A stretch of 64,000 bases of DNA, from NCBI RefSeq assembly GCF_050436995.1, contig NC_134757.1, positions 3,050,501 to 3,114,500 of the forward strand, in the 5' to 3' direction. The notes beneath the pieces were generated by a model, which saw nothing but the letters and a program-made list of their open reading frames with translations, was not told the origin of the DNA and did no database searches. The stretch comes from Anticarsia gemmatalis (taxonomy: Eukaryota; Arthropoda; Insecta; Lepidoptera; Erebidae). A program made the position numbers and the translations under genes. Positions 46,201-61,200 of the stretch are shown in pieces (within the stretch, counting starts at the first letter, position 1; each line of letters begins with the position of its first letter).

Positions 46201-49200
46201 CAGTATGCCACGAAGGAGAATCTGGCGCGTCAGGCCTTGAATCATCGCTTACAAGCGAAGGTCGATCACATGTAGCGAGAAATCGCTCGCTCGGAGCCTC
46301 GCATCCGTCTGCCCCCAGTGGTGAAGAAGAAGGCAGGGGCACTTCCCATGCCCACCACTAGAGCGGTAAAGGCAACGGCGCCAACCCCCGCGTCCTCAGC
46401 TGCGCCGGCTAACGCATCCGCCACGCCACCGCCACCGCACCGCATGTCACAGGTCTCCGGACCAAGGAGAAGCAGGGTAAACAACCGCAGCCCTTTTACA
46501 GTGCGGTGGCTTTCAAACCGCCGTCCACTAACCCGACGGCTGCCAGCAAGTCGTCGGGAAAAATAGCAAGGCAGGAAGGACTACGGAAGCCGAAAAAAAG
46601 GGCAAGAAAAAGAAGGCGCCCAAACTTCGGGCTCCGAAATCGGCTGCAGTGATCATCACGCTGGAGGCGGCAAAAAGCGGTACGACCTAAAAAGACGTTA
46701 TTGGGGTAGCGAAGGCCAAAATAAACCTGGCCAACAATGAAATAGTCCGCTTTCGGGTTGCGGCTACGGGAGCTCAAATGTTCGAGCTCCCAGGGGTAGC
46801 AGGGGCCGGAAAAGCGGACGCCCTGGCCTCTAAATTGAGAGAAGTTAGGGATATCAGGGAGGACACCGTTCGAGTGTCCAGGCACACAAAGACCGCGTAA
46901 TTGAGCATTACAGGTCTGGACGACTCTGCCTCCCCAGAGAAGGTGAAGGTCGATTAAAGCCGATTTAATAAATAAAATTGATTAGGACAATGTTAAAAAC
47001 GAATTTGTTAAAAATGAAAAAAAAGTTTAGTTTTTTTTCATTCCTTGATGGGGCGGAAAGCTAGCGGAGCCCGGGGCGCACCATCTTAAAATACGCCTCT
47101 GATCACGATAAACATTTAAAACAACTAATTGTTCATTAAACCAATAAATATGAATAAAGAAAGGAACAATAAATTAATCTATTGACATAAGCACATTGAG
47201 AGCTCGTGGTCGAGTCGTGTTAGATAACGGACACTGTCCACCGGTCACCGGGCGGCCCGCCGCCGTGACCGACCACGGTCATGCACACGCCAGATGAACC
47301 AAGCGTCACTTATGTGAATCATTACTACTTATTTACAATAATAATTGTATACTGACCTAGAGAAGTAACTGTCTGTGACTTACCACCGTGTTACTTATAA
47401 GTCATGAACACGATATGTGAGCAAAAGTTTACTATTTTTTCAAAGGTCAGAATTCCTAACATGATTTGTTGAGTGTATGGGAACTATTAATATCGAAATA
47501 AGGAAGGAAGTGTTGTTTTAATCTATGGGATAAGTTCAAATTATTTGTACTAATTCAATCTCATAAATGGTGCGATCATTTGTTGATAATAATCTACATG
47601 CATGTCATATGAAAGAGGAAACTGTATTTTGAATATATTTTTTAAACGATAAGCAGTTATCCCGCCAAATCAGGTTACGTGTGCTTGGATATTGACATGG
47701 CCTTTAACACTGCTAATTGCCAGATAGCTTCAATTAGCTATACCTACGTAAAATGGTGTGGTTGTCACTTCCGTATAATTCTTTTTAGCCAGAAGCGAAG
47801 ATGTTCCTTCTATAAAAACATCTGCACCTGAATCATCTGCAATGGATACACAGGCCAATGATAATGGTGACCTATGCATAATTAGAACAACTACACTCAG
47901 AGATCGTACACAAAAAATTAAAGGAGAATGAGGTAGATCGAGCCCAAGCAGGGAAATTTGTAAAAAAATAAAGTGGGGTATGAAAGATATGTTTTCAGTC
48001 CTAGAACAGGACAGACTAAAATAAATAGGGATTACCTACCAATGACAGTAGTTTTCCAAACAGCTTCTAGTTTGTTTTTAATTCGAGGACGACAAAGGCA
48101 TGGAATTCCTTTCGTATTTCCTTACATATTCATGATATACTATAGGTCGTATTATCGTGTGGAATCTCGAAAACAATGGCGAATAGAAGTGTTATGTGGC
48201 GCTAAATCAAACATTGTTCTAACTAAATATTAAATAATGGGCACGCTCTTATATATTATATTCAATAATCAACGTTTATTAATACAATGTTTAGATTCGT
48301 TGGATCATAGAGCAGTCGATACAAATAAAAAATACCAGACCATAGACATACATGTACTGTACCACCATGGACCAAATTAAGTTGTTTTTTCGCGTTTTTG
48401 TTTGTCAATGATCACTTGCTAAAAAAAGAAATAGAAGGAATTTTCTATGACGAAATGTAGGTACCAAAATTTTATTTACTACCTATTAACCGATAAATAC
48501 ATTTAAGATAAGGGCTAATGCATTATGGAGGGTGTTGCTTTACATAAATACTTAGTTAATTACAGGCATTTGAAACAAAAATAGCCTAAAGATCTGTCAT
48601 TAGTAATGTTAATGGTATAAATCAGTTGTAAACAGTTAAGATAAATCAATATTCAACGCTAACAAATTGCTAATGAGTCACTGTTTACTCGTTTATTTGT
48701 AGACGAGAAGGTCACTAATAAATTTGGTAATGATTTAGATACGAGTGATTTCGTAAACTATGTAATTTGTGTATCGGACTATGGACAAACGATTAACGAA
48801 CGTGATATTCATTTACAATTATTATTAACCGAGGTAAATATTATGATAGAATAGAATAAGATCTATTTTGGTTTTAATTTATGAATAAGAAGAACATCGA
48901 ACAATTAAGACTCATTATTGTGTGTACTTTAGTAACTACTAACTATACCATTAGGGACTTATGTCGGGTATATAAATGGAACTCTACTAGAATATTATTT
49001 TTACGTCTCTACTAGTTGGTACATTCAGGCTTAAAAAGTACTATGTAGGTAGTAGGTAACTCCCTACTTAACATGTCTTCAAAAAACATGAGTATGTAAG
49101 AGTTACGACGCAAAATCTAAAATCAAACAAATTAAAGTAATGAAGGAACTACGCAGCCACTGTTGTGTATGAGTAGTCCATTCTTTGCACAATGTCGGTA

Positions 49201-52200
49201 ATGGCTTTTAAACTATTTAACGTCTCGTGTCACGTACCTATTCAGTGTTCGCGCCAAAACCGTAAAATAATAATGAACTGCTACTTGAACAGCCAAACAG
49301 TTAAAATAAAAACCACAAATTAACTGAGTAGTGATGTGGCCTATCTCACGAATTTAGTAGGTCATTCCATTCACTAATCGGTCTTTCATTCGTTCCGGGA
49401 TCAATTAAGTGTATAAAAAACATTAAAACGTCCTTGTTAAAATTATTGTTATTTATTTGAGTGTATAAAATTTATTGATTTGCTTTGTATTGCATGTAAA
49501 ATGGTGGTATAGTCGAACGATGATAAATACATCGAAGCGAAATGCGAAGCACTGCAGATACAATACTCGTTCACCTCCACTAAACTGGGATAAGATCTTG
49601 AATACAAATTGGATCCGCACTGCGGCATCTGGCGTTATTTTAAATTCATTAAAGTATTATTACTAAGAGCGAAGACGTGTAGTTTTTCTGTGACAAGCTT
49701 GACACGGAAAAATAATAAGGCAGTATGCCAAGACTGCAAACAATAAATTAAAGTGCAATCGATGAGTTCATCTGTATCGACGAAGAAGCCAGTTAATAAG
49801 GCTGGAACGCGGTCTGCCTCGTCAATAAGCCTCAGATTGACCGAGGGCATGTGCACTCGGCGTGTTCACACAAAGCTGTGATAAAAGTATTGATTAAAGC
49901 TAATTACATTACACTAGAGAGGAATGTGAATCATACATAGTATAGAATAATTGGAATAACATCGGTCTGGGCCACGTGTGTACACATTTTGGTTAGAAAA
50001 AATTACATAATCTTAACATGTGTAACGTAAAAACACTTTCAATGTTAGTACTTCAGTAGTTACATATTTTGACAGTATACTTTGTGTAGATCATGTTCAT
50101 TTTAACAAATAATTAAATGAAACATGTGACTGATATTTTCGGATATTTTATTACACTCATATGACTTCAAGTGATGAAAATCCCGATACAAATTCCCGAC
50201 GCCGCGCGTTCGAAAAATAGATGAAATTAAAAAGTCAACAGTACGTTTAGTGCACATGTACTCGAAATGTTAGTGTAATGAGTGGAATTTAAGTTCACGG
50301 CCGCTAGGACGAATCAGAGCAGTTATTAAATAGATTATGAATCATTCTATGTACCACGGAAGCGTGTTCTAGGAATGTTTATTTGCTACATACGTGGTTT
50401 TATTTCTAGTCGTACAAGTAGCTTTAGCGAGCCAAATCTTTGATAGTACCACGATAAAGAGTTGTAGACAGAGGATCCGGTTGTATTATCTAATAATATT
50501 CAGTTTGTTATCGTCTGAAGTCCGGATTGAACAATCTTTTTACTACTGAGCGTGTAATTAGACGACTCCCTGCTCATTTACACTTAAACGACTTCCTTCG
50601 AGTTAATGAGTAGTCGGTAGTCTAGAGGCGTCAAGATCGAAGTCCATTGGTGCATGAACCATGAAATATGTTCGTGTACATTTCTGGAGTAAATTATTAT
50701 GTTGAGTAGGTGTGATGTCGCACACGCACGCGCAATTGTAGTAATCATTTTTGGCTTCGTCCATGCATCCCGGGACGCTATTGGTCGATTTACGAGAACG
50801 TAATCTGAATCACAACGGATAAAATTACACGAAGCCAGACGTCGACCAAGTAATTTGGCCAATTTAAAGTGAAGGAATTAATGTCAAATAAACTTGTTGA
50901 ATTAATATCAGTAAATTGTAACGTGTTAATCAATTTTGATGATGTTTGTTATCGCCAAATTGATTCTCTCCTCCTCTCGTATAATTTGTAAGCTTGTGTT
51001 AAAAACAGCGTAGTCAAGATATCCAAAGAGTTAGCTAACCAACTGTTTGACTGTAGAAACTTTTCTTCACACTATTAATATCTCATGCCTTTTTAGGCCA
51101 TCCTGTTATACTAGTCGAGCTAATAAGGAATAACCAGTCATCGTCGTATTATAAATAAAATTATTCTAATTCCAGACTGATGATTGGTATACAGATATTA
51201 ACCGTACAACAGCTCTTAGTCACCAGCAGTATTTTTCCACGATGAAACGTTAAATGAATGATTTTAAAGTAATGGAGGATTTGCTAGAAAATCCTGTTTT
51301 TATGAACGAAAAATACGTTTAACTATGCAAGCCAGACGTCAGACAGTCAGTTTAATTTCCAGATTAGCACATACCGAATGACTAACACCAGTAGCCATGC
51401 CATGCGTTGATAAGACGAATACCTTTTTCTTATCTCGCTTATGTAACCGATACTACGTTGTGATAATTTTTGCGGTCAATATTTGGATAATTACTACGCA
51501 ACATGTGTTGGGAATACATGTCTGGCTTTGCTCCCTGCGTGGCTGAGTTACTAGGGCATGAAGGTTAAAAGGCAGACTGGTCAATAGCCTCGAAAGTTTG
51601 CCTGGAAGCGAACCAGAACGTCTGCAAAAAGGGCAGGGAGTGTATGTTTAGTAGGTACCTACATAATATTATGATACCTACGTTGGTTTGATGAACGTGT
51701 TATATATAATATAGGATGATCAATCTTAACATCCTGCTATTAATAGTAAATTGAAATTACATTGTGATTACACAGACCAGGTGTAGTAAATATTGTACTG
51801 CTCGGTATTTTTTTATTGTGATTATAAATGTTGCCATGCTGAAAAAAATTCCTGCTGTCTACGAACTATAATTGCCCGGGTTTTAATAAGCCACCGTGTA
51901 ACTCTGTAATAGTAGGTAGTACCTATACCATTCAAGATTTTGTCATTAGAATTACAAAACTACAGATAATAATAAATAATGCTCGAAAATTTCAAAAATA
52001 GTTAAATAAATTCGCACTTTACTTCTGAACAGACTAGGGCCTCTATTTCAATACCGTGTAAAAATTAGATCTGAGTATAACGAATTCTCAACGTAGTGTT
52101 TATTGATCTAAGTAACAGAAACAACAGGGAAGCGGATTTGTTGAATAACAACATTCCACAGATTTGTTTACATTATTCTTATGTATGTGATTTGAATATT

Positions 52201-55200
52201 CAATTCACTAGATCAGTATGTCAAGATGATCTTTGTACACCTACCTAACATTACAATATTTTTTATGAATACTGGAATTAGTATATTTGGGATCTCAAAT
52301 TATTTTCTTATCTCTTTGCAATTTGCCAGCAGCTTAGCAGCGTATTCGAAATATCTATTTATACTGGGTGTAGTGAAGTTAACGGGCCACAATCCTGCAT
52401 AAACACGGACAGGTTAGTCTGCGCTGCGATAACCCGTTCCTCACAAATGCACTATCTAAGGGTCGCGCAGTTCAAATAGACTGCACCAACCATAAACAAT
52501 GTCAACAAATAAAATTCATCGCAACAGAAATGAACAACGAAAACAAATCCCGCCGGTTGCACGCGATGACATCATCAAGGTCAACCACTACCGGGGCCCG
52601 CCATTATATTAATAACTGAGCCATATCATCTCTCTTTTTCTAACGTATCTCTGTATCATCAAGAGAGAAAAGGATAGAGGTATAATGAGACGGTTCTTAC
52701 GCAAGCTGCGCAGGAATTCTTTCTTAACGTTTGCAGTAATTAAGCCTTTGGGCATAAACAGGAATATAAACGACACGTAGGCTTAAAAAAAATATCTAAA
52801 CAAAAAATAAATAAGATTCTCCAAAATTGGAGTTGCCAAATTTGAACTGGTCTCTTCTCAGGTAGAGCACATTAGCCTTTTATTTGTAGGAACATGCAGT
52901 TTTCGAACATCAACATGCATTGCGTTGACTCGATGAGTCTAAATAAATACTTCTTAAATAAAAATAATAATTTATTGATCGTCATTGATGAGCCAACGGC
53001 TATCTGAATATAAACACTCGCAGTACAGCTTCCTCCGGAATAACAGCGGCATATTAGAATAATAATTCCGGTTTGTCGACTTATATGAATAACAAACTGC
53101 ATCGAGAAATATCCATCCAATAATATTATAACGACTATAGAACGTAATTAACTGAGTCACTGATAACATTTTTCACCTTTTAAGTCACGTAAAAATTAGA
53201 TTAGGCTATGATCTAAAAGTGATGGGACACGTAACATTGAACGATTACAATAGATCATTCGTTCTTTAAATAAAGCAATCGATTAAGTTGTGGCACTCCC
53301 GTTGTGCTCAGGTGTAAAATAATCCTCTGTTTTATAATTATGACCTTGCGGTCGCAGTGGTTAAACAGTGTATGAGTATAACAGAACAGTATGTAATAAT
53401 TATTTTAGTACAATGACCGGCCGCTTTTTAATTAAAATTAAAACATGTGCTCGTGTTTTTTGTACATTAGTAACAAATATAATTTCGTGTTTAATCAATT
53501 CGTATTTGATATAGAGATTGGAAGTAAAAATAATACAGTTTTTTATTTTTAGGTACTACAAAGTCAAGTCGTGACTGAATCATAAGTTTATAGCCACTTA
53601 GTACGTAAACAGAAGTAAATAGTCATGTCAGTTGTATTAATATGAATAACGCCTATTTTTCCGAGAATTCTAAATCTCGTAATGACATCACATGCGGTAG
53701 ATGGATCTGATGTCAGCTCGTCTGAGACCGGATATTTGTCTCAATTGGTTAGAAGCTTGTATCGGCTAAGTAATCTGTAATTTATGCCTACACAATCCTG
53801 TCGTAATGGTGGCTAAATTAGATACGACGTGCTTCGCGTGCTTTATAATATAAAAATACAGTATAATTTTACGCGTTCGCTATCGTTTAGGGGGTAACAA
53901 AGTCAAATTGAGTGTATATAGTGTTTCTATGTTGAAGGTGTACAATTTGATATTTTTAGCAGCACTGATCGACCGATAACTCGGTTTAGTACGATAGAGC
54001 TCGAACCATAAAGAGGTAAAATATGAACAGTTTTGTATAAGAAACATTGAACCGAATGGTGCGCGTGGGTGTGTCGCGTCCTAGGTCACAAATGGTGCCG
54101 CAGTGCTCATAAAACCAGTCTGGCTCATCGATCGATACCTGGATCTAGACTTTTAGGGCTTGCGAGGCCGAGACCTAGACTAGCAGGCGGCTAATATTGT
54201 TTTATAGCTTTATACTAGGAAACTGCATTAGTTCGCGCGAGGAATGAATTTATTATGAGGGAAAAGACATGCGTTATTGATTTTTTAATTCACTGTAGGA
54301 ATTTTACAGTATGTTAGTGTTACTGCGTCGTTCGCGATTGTTATTTGAAGCGATATTATTATGATTGTGACCGACTTGAAGCTCGTAATGTGTTATTGCT
54401 CGTGGAATGCTCAAGGCCCATTAGGACTTTTATAGCCATATCCAGACCCATATTATGTAACTGTACAAATGTTATATACACATAAAACGTACATAAAATA
54501 CTATAATATCTTTTATTGTGTAACATCAAAGAAGTGCAAAGAAAATGTGGATCAAGTGCACCATTAGTGACACGAATCTTACACTATTTTAGACTGTTAA
54601 GAATTCCGCGCGCTTGTTATCTCATGGGATATTTTTAAACTGGGTAAATATAGGAAACGTTCGAGGCGACCGTTATACGTAATATAAAATTTATCTCTTC
54701 GGATATTCATATGATGTAATAGGATATTTTACGAACCGGTTCACCAATTTGTATTCAAGTAATTATATGGCCGAGTTCTATTGGTTTAATAACACAAAAA
54801 CTGCGTCATTATTTGTTGGAAAACCGCCACCTGAGCTTGGAAAAAAATATACAGGGTGTAACAGACAGGCTACCGAAAACGAAAAAAAAATGATTCTAGA
54901 CATGATTCTGGTGCTTATGGCGTTGAAAATTTTCATCGCTTTTTTCATGATTTTTCCGATTTTTTATGCGTTTTTTTTATTTTTTTTCGGTATTATTTCG
55001 TTAATACTACACAGTGCAACATGAATATGAAAAAAAATCCGTCATATTACTGTTTTTCACAAAAAACAGCAATGGATTAAAACAACGTATAAATTCGCTA
55101 TCAGCTGTCCGCGGCCAACGACACCGCGCCGGCGGCGGCCGGCCGCGACGGTCGACGTCACGCCGCGTACCTACGCGCGCCACACAGACACGATTACGCA

Positions 55201-58200
55201 CACAGCTGTCAGCCTCACACTCACTAGTATGCAGCGTTACTTAGTATTTGTTCTTCTATGTTAAAAATGAAAATGACATAATTATCCCGCTCTCCGATAA
55301 AAGGTACATTAATAAGATTTAAAATGTGTGATATCTTATTATTACACGTACAAATACATACAGAACGACAAAAAATCCTATTGATATTCTTTAGCGCTAT
55401 AAAAATCTCTAATAAACAATTTAACAAGTATTGTCGCTTTGTTCTATTTGTTCTTGCAAACTTATTATTCTATTCGATATTTACACGCTCATTCATACAA
55501 GCGCGGTGCGACTCGAAAAGTAGATGGCCCTAGTGACGCGTGACGCCGCGACCGCGCGTGCATGTTAAATAGATGGGATGCGACAAAATGGATGCTAAGT
55601 AATTCTCCGGGGATAATGAATTATGATAAGTTAGTTTCTCTGATAAGAATATTAATGGATATTGATTGTTATCATTGTTATGTACCTACATTTTTTATGG
55701 TTTAATTAAATAAACGTTTCGTGTTTATTTTATTTACTTTAATCTGATTTTATGTTATTAAATATCAAAGTAGGTATTTTAAACTTACATCAATAATGTT
55801 TGTAATGTTATTCGGTATTTGAATAAAACTACAATGCAACGAGTAACAACTGTGACAAGTAAAAATAGTACCTAATGCCACATCAATATTTTATTCAATC
55901 TAATCTCTCGCTGGGATCCTAACTCGTCGCTCGTCACCAAATCGGCGGCGCGCGCACGGACGGCGCGGAGGGAGCGGGTGGCGCGGGCGAGGGGCGGCGC
56001 GAGTGAGCGGAGAGGCGCCCGCGCCGGCGGCTCTCTTTGATAGTTCGAGCAATTCGCTCGCGGAAGACGGAAGCTCTTCACCGGTGTCGTTCGTTATGTC
56101 CTATTCGTCGTGTCGTGTGTGAACTGTTGTTTATTATTACTTGTTATTGTTTCGGTTTTGAGTTGTTAGTGTTTTTATTGTTATTATTTTTGTTGTTATT
56201 GTTTTCGAAGTGCAGTTGTGTTCGTAAATAGGAAGAAATGTTGATGTGCTATGTATGGTGAAGCACGTGGAAGTGCACGGCGTGCTCTGCACCTGTACGT
56301 CCGGATCCAAAGGTACCTACTCAAACTCTCGCCATACACCAGGTAATTGCGTGTTGATAGACATTGATAACAATTCGTTTTAGCACTTTCTTATTATTGG
56401 TTACATTTTGCTATTATTGTTTGATTTCACGTAAGCCAAGTAGGTATCTACCTACTTACAATTTTACTATGAGCTTGTAACATACGAGCGTACTTACGAT
56501 ACCTACCATAAACGATACATGAGATTGTTATCTAATAATACATACTAGTGAGCGCATAGACGTGGTGGTACGCGTACGTACCGCTGATTGTTGGTAGCTC
56601 CTCGCATGATCAATTATTGTATCAACCACATTGTAAAACTTTTGGCGATTGAAAAGAGTGGCCGTGAGTTTCTCGCTAGCTCTTCTCATAAGGCTCTACC
56701 CCCTTTCCGAGCTAGTGGTAGATTGAGTAATTGTAACGACTATCGTAAGTGTCAACATTTGACCTAAATGAATAAATGATTTGATTTTGATTTTGATACC
56801 TACAACGCGTCGCGACATGTCGTCGCTCAGCGCGCCGCCGCCGCCAGAAATCTCGTAGGCATGCGCGGAGATATATCGCGTTGTTCACTATATATTGAAT
56901 GCTCAAAAATGACTAACTCGGGAACCAATCATTTCCGAGAAAAATGGTTGAAGTAAATTTCGCGCATTTAGTGTCACAAAATTAACACTGAAGTTTTCGG
57001 TTAACCGTCGTTTACACCCTGTATTATTATCCTGCGTATTTAACAGTCTCAAATATTCAATACAGAATACATTTGTCTAGCGTGGTCTGTCCCACACACA
57101 AGTACCGAACTAAATTGCTTCCACTTGGATTCTATTTGGCGCATCAATCAGCGTCGATTACGAAACAGTATGAGCACGAGTCGATGATCCCGGGTTGACC
57201 GAGTCGCCACGCACTACACTATTTTCGTTCGGTCAATCGGGCGGGACATCGGCCGAGTATATCGATTAATTTCGATTGATCACTTTCGTTAGTTTTAATG
57301 TAATGATAGAGAATAATAGAGATGTATAAAATTTATTTTATTCTGTGGAAAAAAAAAACTTTTTTAGTGCATTGAAATAAGAATTGGCTAACATTTAATG
57401 ACACTGACTTCTAAAGCGACGTCACGCACAAAAAACTACATTAACATAGTTTTTTAAAATAGCTGATTGAGAATTAATGGTATTCTAGAATAGATAATTA
57501 CTAGCAGTTGATAAAACGCTATTATCGGCTAGTATTTAAATAATGCGTCAACAAACTGATATAACGTAACCTTGCTAACCTTGACATTTGAAAAACTAAA
57601 CAGCTATTTACTTAGTTTCCCCACTTCTTATCAGATGAGGGCTCTCTCGATAAATGTGCGTGATATGTTTATTTCATTTAGAACTATTTTCAGTACAACA
57701 TTATCAAATGTCACGACGATAGAAGGACTTTGACCTTTGCAAAAAGTCTAGATGGAACAAATAAGCCAAAAATTTATTACCTCTCATCTAGTATCTAACC
57801 GATATAATCTAATCTGTAGAATTACAAATGTCAACTTGATTAAAAATATACTAATTTTACGTTATATTACCATGTTATCTGATGCTATTGTAGAATTAGA
57901 ACATCATCGGAATATCACATTTTATACATACATATCAGTATTTTAGTACGACATACTAGTACCTATTATTGCACGTATTTGACGAGTATTATTGTCAATT
58001 TGTCACACACTATCACCCTCAAACGTAGTACTTTATACCTGTTCCTGTAAATCACCTTGTTTGTCTTGTAACAGTGAAATGTAACAGTTCGTTTCAAATT
58101 GAAAAATCACTACTCTTATTCACCATTCTTAGCTAGCGGTAGCGAAATAGTAAGCATGTATTAGTTAAATAATATTTTATTTGAATAATATAATAAATAA

Positions 58201-61200
58201 TTTGAAATGTATTTTCACGCTTCCCGATAGACAAGAACCTTGGTGAGTTCTATTTATTGTATTATATAGGAATATATTCCTGGTTATTACACTGTTAATA
58301 ATGTAAAAAAAATACTATTGTATGCATTGTCTTACTAAAATTCAATATCTTTCATAAAATATATTTCTGTAATATAGTGAATATACACGATACGGCATCA
58401 AGACTTTCTGTTTACACAAGAGGCATAACGATTCAAAGAACTTTCCGCAATAAGCCCACGTTTATGCCCATGAATATGTCAGTATTGTCAGTGTATGTAG
58501 GAGTCACCGCGGGTAATTCGTGCCTCTACCCACGGCCAGACAGCCCTCCCGAGAATTATATCCTATTATACAAGTTATATTATTTAAAAACGTGTTTTAC
58601 GGCTAACTTGAGGCACCTTGACCGGACTTGTTTTGCTATGAAAATCGATAAAAAGGCGGTGTTCTGTCGCGAACCACATGCTTGATATAAAATCGATGGG
58701 AAAGCTGTTAATGTTCCTAGGTCGCGACAATGTCGTTCGTAATGACAATTAGATGTATCGCTTGAATGTCTTTTATGTGTGACGAGAAAAGCCCATAATA
58801 ATAAAATATTATATTGCTCTTTTCTTTCAGCTGTATCAATAATATTTCGATGACTAGGTGTTGGTTTCTTTTCGAACAATAAGAAAATATGCAATAACTT
58901 TTCTAATAGATAGACTACGAAATATTTACAGTAGTTAAATTAGTATTGTTTGTTAATGTAAATATGATTTCCTATTTAAAAATATAATTCTCAAAATATA
59001 CAATTTATATTCATTCAGCTTCAGCTGATTAAGTTCCTATAAAAGTATTCAATGAATATTGAATAATACGGAAAATTATCTCAACACAACAGACATTTTG
59101 TTTACGAAAACGTCCCTTTTATGTCGTCATTAAGTTTATAGTCCAATTTGAATATTTTAATAAACTCTGTTGGAAGTAAATAAACACCCGTTTTATGATA
59201 CACATCTTAGAACGAGGCTATTAATCTTGAGACTATTTAGAACCAAACCACAGTGGCTGGAAAATACAATAAAATAGACAAGGAAAAAAAATAACTGAAA
59301 AAGAAATTGAACAAATAGACGGATAGCGGGTGGATAGAACAAAATTTAGGAATAAAAGAATTTTGTAGACAAAGTTTGTCTACAAAATTATTTTATTCCT
59401 CTGTCTGTCTGACTCAGACAAACATACAGATTACAAATTTGGCGCGAACGATATCATTCGTTCTTTGAATAGTGTTGCACCCATACTAATCGATTACAAT
59501 TACAGGGGCGTTCCGAAGCATCGGCGAGAAGACTGCATCCCTCTTCGAGCGTAAGAAGAAGGATGTCGAGCAAGTCGCTTCAGAGAAGGCACAGGAAGCT
59601 GCTCACGTTGTAGAAGAGCAAGTGAAGAAGGCGGGAGAAGTTATTGGAGGGGCTCAGAAGACCGCTGACAGTGCTGCCAACTCAGGTAATTTAAAAACAT
59701 TTTTTTTCCTAGTTTCGAACTCCAAGTTCATTGAACCGAACCTTTGACACAGAGTAAATAAATATACTGATAACGGTAAATTATAAATCGAAATTCAGTA
59801 TAGTTTTGGCTGAAATTAAAACTAGTGGATAATCTTATCATGTTTGCGTGATAAGTATATTTTTTAACATATTCGATGTATAGAATAGCAGCTGTTATTC
59901 TATACATCGAATATGACTTTAAGGGCTAGTTTTAAGTATAAGTGCCAGATAGCCTATCTGCTGAATAAAGTGACAGTCAAAATTCAGCAAATCTATGAAA
60001 ATATCTGTCAAAAACCCTTTTGATAAGCTATTTCTTAGTTAGGTATTCAGAAGTGATGAAATCTGTAATAATCGTCATTCGGTGTCAAATTCAATGACAA
60101 AGCCGAAACAAACACAAAGGTAGAATAATTAAACAATTAATGGAATCAATCAAATGTTCCATAATGGCCGCGTCTGGTACAAATTAACCCAATTTAATAC
60201 TATTGCATCATATTACGTTGGCGATCAATAAATGTCATTGTTTTGGTCGTTTGACCAAAGAACATCGGGCATTTTTGTATGGGACACTTACCTACGGCGA
60301 ACAAAAATAAAATTAGGTACGGTGGATAGGCAATTAAATCTAGTTTACAATGGTATAGTTCCCATATCTGTGGGTCGTGGCAATAAGGAGAAAATGGACA
60401 TTTAAAAAATATTTATAAAGATTTTTGGGCAATAATTGAAGAGGAAAAAAGGAATAAAAAATAATTAAAACAACATATTTTTCTCTTAACTTTTATTCTG
60501 CTGCATTTAAATCTAAAATAGTTTCGTCTAAAAACGCCGCAGGTGTGTGAAATTCGTCTTGATATACAGCCCAAGATAAAAAGTATACCACACTGGCGAT
60601 GTGCGCGCAACTCCCAACAGTGCGGCGCACTGTGGATCGAAAATCGGCTGTAGAAGACATAGAATCTCGATGTCGTGAATGTTATTTTTTTTGATGGAAA
60701 TGTATTCTGCTGATCATTACTGTTCTATAAAATGTCATATGAACTAATTATATGCACAAATGGAAGAGTTATAATTTTTTAAAGAAAATTTTGTATGGAG
60801 CTGACATGAAAAATGAGAATATCTCTGGAATCGCAAGGTTGGCCGTTATATCCTTGCACACTGATATAGTACTATTTATTTGTGAATTTTTGACATACTT
60901 TATATCGCGGCATCACTTGCGATTTTTTTTCTAAAAATCGTCAAAATTTTCAAAAAAAATATTTTGTTTATGATACATTTAAATGCTTAAGTATGACTAT
61001 AACAAGTGTAATTTATAATATTTTTTATGCTTACACCAAAACGTTCTTAGAAATCACAAAATCGTACTACTCCTCCTCGAATGGTGTTCTCTAAACCTCG
61101 TATAATCTTTGTTTTGGGCCTCCGAAGCTTCTTCCGAAAGACTTCCAATTGGTACAATAGCATTTACTGCAATTATGTCCACTCCGTGAATCAACAATTT

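Larger units (their letters stand above)
54852..57021 (+). mobile_element. 2-kb non-autonomous TIR element, copy 2
   Basis: Same family as 13073-15019: starts CAGGGTGTAACAGACAGG, ends CGTTTACACCCTG, flanked by TA on each side. 2170 bp, about 220 bp longer than copy 1 because of an insertion at 56583-56796. Carries the same CpG-rich blocks (55110-55190, 55940-56035) and candidate first exon. Overall close similarity to copy 1 with scattered substitutions and small indels. Lies in intron 1 of the LEA-like gene. Confidence 0.85.

Noticed and set aside
46318..46566. Pro/Ala-rich frame as an independent gene
   Set aside because: It is the linker of the degraded R1-like ORF1 inside the hAT-type element.
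58377..58894. Two overlapping opposite-strand frames of about 100 codons
   Set aside because: Lie inside an intron, mirror each other's region, and show no domain or splice context.
60752..60934. 60-codon frame present twice (also 62438-62620)
   Set aside because: Duplicated only because it lies in the foldback arms; ends in a poly-Phe run from a T-tract and has no similarity I recognise.
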